The notes under the pieces were generated by a model, which was not told the DNA's origin, did no database searches, and saw nothing but the letters and a program-made list of their open reading frames with translations. A DNA stretch of 35,099 nt from Bacteroidota bacterium. Lineage in GTDB: Bacteria > Bacteroidota > Bacteroidia > AKYH767-A > OLB10. A program made the position numbers and the translations under genes. The stretch is from contig JAGVTU010000007.1 of assembly GCA_019136655.1 (NCBI GenBank), positions 1 through 35,099 on the forward strand. Reading direction: 5' to 3'. Positions 34,937 to 35,099 of the stretch are shown piece by piece. The stretch's first letter is position 1, and each line of letters begins with the position of its first letter.

Positions 34937-35090
34937 AGCGTAATTATCTTTAAGCAAAAATCAAGAAGGACGATCAGGAATTCAATTTCAAAACAGAAAA
35001 GAGGAATCAATACACAATCCCGAATAGATAAAATGTAAAATAGTGTGACAAATCCGGGATTGTGTTTAAAATAAGTGGGCCCACCTGGGC
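34644..35090 (-). repeat. Right unit of the ~450-bp tandem duplication
   Basis: Counterpart of 34200-34636. It contains the intact GIY-YIG frame, a ~115-nt leader and the tRNA 3' end. Relative to the left unit it has 17 extra bases within the gene and is about 7 bases shorter in the leader. Confidence 0.9.
35012..35065 (-). other. Conserved stem-loop between tRNA tail and GIY-YIG gene
   Basis: A perfect 11-bp inverted repeat (35012-35022 with 35055-35065) around 32 bases. In the left unit the inner 7 bp are kept and the outer part is partly lost. No T run follows on the minus strand, so it is not a standard terminator. It could shape the tRNA 3' trailer or be a recombinase/nuclease site. Confidence 0.6.
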
Positions 35091-35099
35091 TCGAACCAG
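35076..35099 (-). tRNA. tRNA gene, 3' end only (cut by window edge)
   Basis: On the minus strand: four of five 5' T-stem bases CTGG, T loop TTCGAGC, T-stem CCAGG, acceptor strand TGGGCCC and discriminator A. No CCA is encoded. The 5' acceptor strand should be GGGCCCA. The anticodon lies outside the window, so the amino acid is not known. Confidence 0.85.

Noticed and set aside
34793..35038. Plus-strand frame of 81 codons at the right end
   Set aside because: It is antisense to the GIY-YIG gene and its leader; the minus strand has clear domain motifs.

Overview
This window comes from a low-GC member of the Bacteroidota. The evidence is two proteins with type IX secretion (T9SS) C-terminal sorting domains, promoter elements of the TAnnTTTG (-7) type, and the neighbour sets menF-D-B-A-C-E and ftsX-DUF3098-uppP-truB. 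Genus or family cannot be decided from the sequence. Most of the window is chromosomal housekeeping; the accessory-looking part is the last ~900 bases.

Layout. 1-452: 3' end of a T9SS cargo gene and a strong terminator. 633-7276: a six-gene menaquinone operon (menF, menD, menB, menA, menC, menE) with overlapping or nearly touching genes; menH is not in it. 7313-9370 (minus): an exported alpha/beta hydrolase and an orphan LytTR response regulator. 9544-18476 (plus): a T9SS subtilisin-like protease, an M3 peptidyl-dipeptidase lipoprotein and a very large membrane histidine kinase. 18529-21825 (minus): SIMPL-domain protein, an RsuA/RluB-type pseudouridine synthase with a repeat-rich basic extension, and a TlpA-like protein. 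21934-24088 (plus): hotdog acyl-CoA thioesterase, deoxyhypusine-synthase-family protein and a membrane-anchored SRPBCC protein. 24156-27953 (minus): truB, uppP, DUF3098, ftsX and a GT9 glycosyltransferase. 28044-31994 (plus): TatD nuclease and type I asparaginase (4-base overlap), tRNA-Ser(GGA), a SirB-like/cytochrome c fusion, and hflX. 31991-33928 (minus): kup potassium transporter.

The right end (34190-35099) holds two tandem copies of a ~450-base unit on the minus strand. Each copy has a tRNA 3' tail, then a ~115-nt leader with a potential stem, then a small GIY-YIG nuclease ORF. The right copy follows a tRNA gene cut by the window edge. The left copy follows a 15-nt fragment of the same tRNA tail and is broken by a 17-base deletion. 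This tRNA-tail-linked GIY-YIG unit is the most unusual structure here and may be a small mobile or self-duplicating element.

How the genes work together: the men operon makes the quinone of the respiratory chain; UppP, FtsX and GT9 serve the envelope; TruB, the RluB-like protein, HflX and tRNA-Ser serve translation; the two T9SS cargo proteins, the M3 lipoprotein and the exported hydrolase are exported. The 261 bases between kup and the GIY-YIG units are AT-rich and, apart from the kup promoter element, show nothing I can name.
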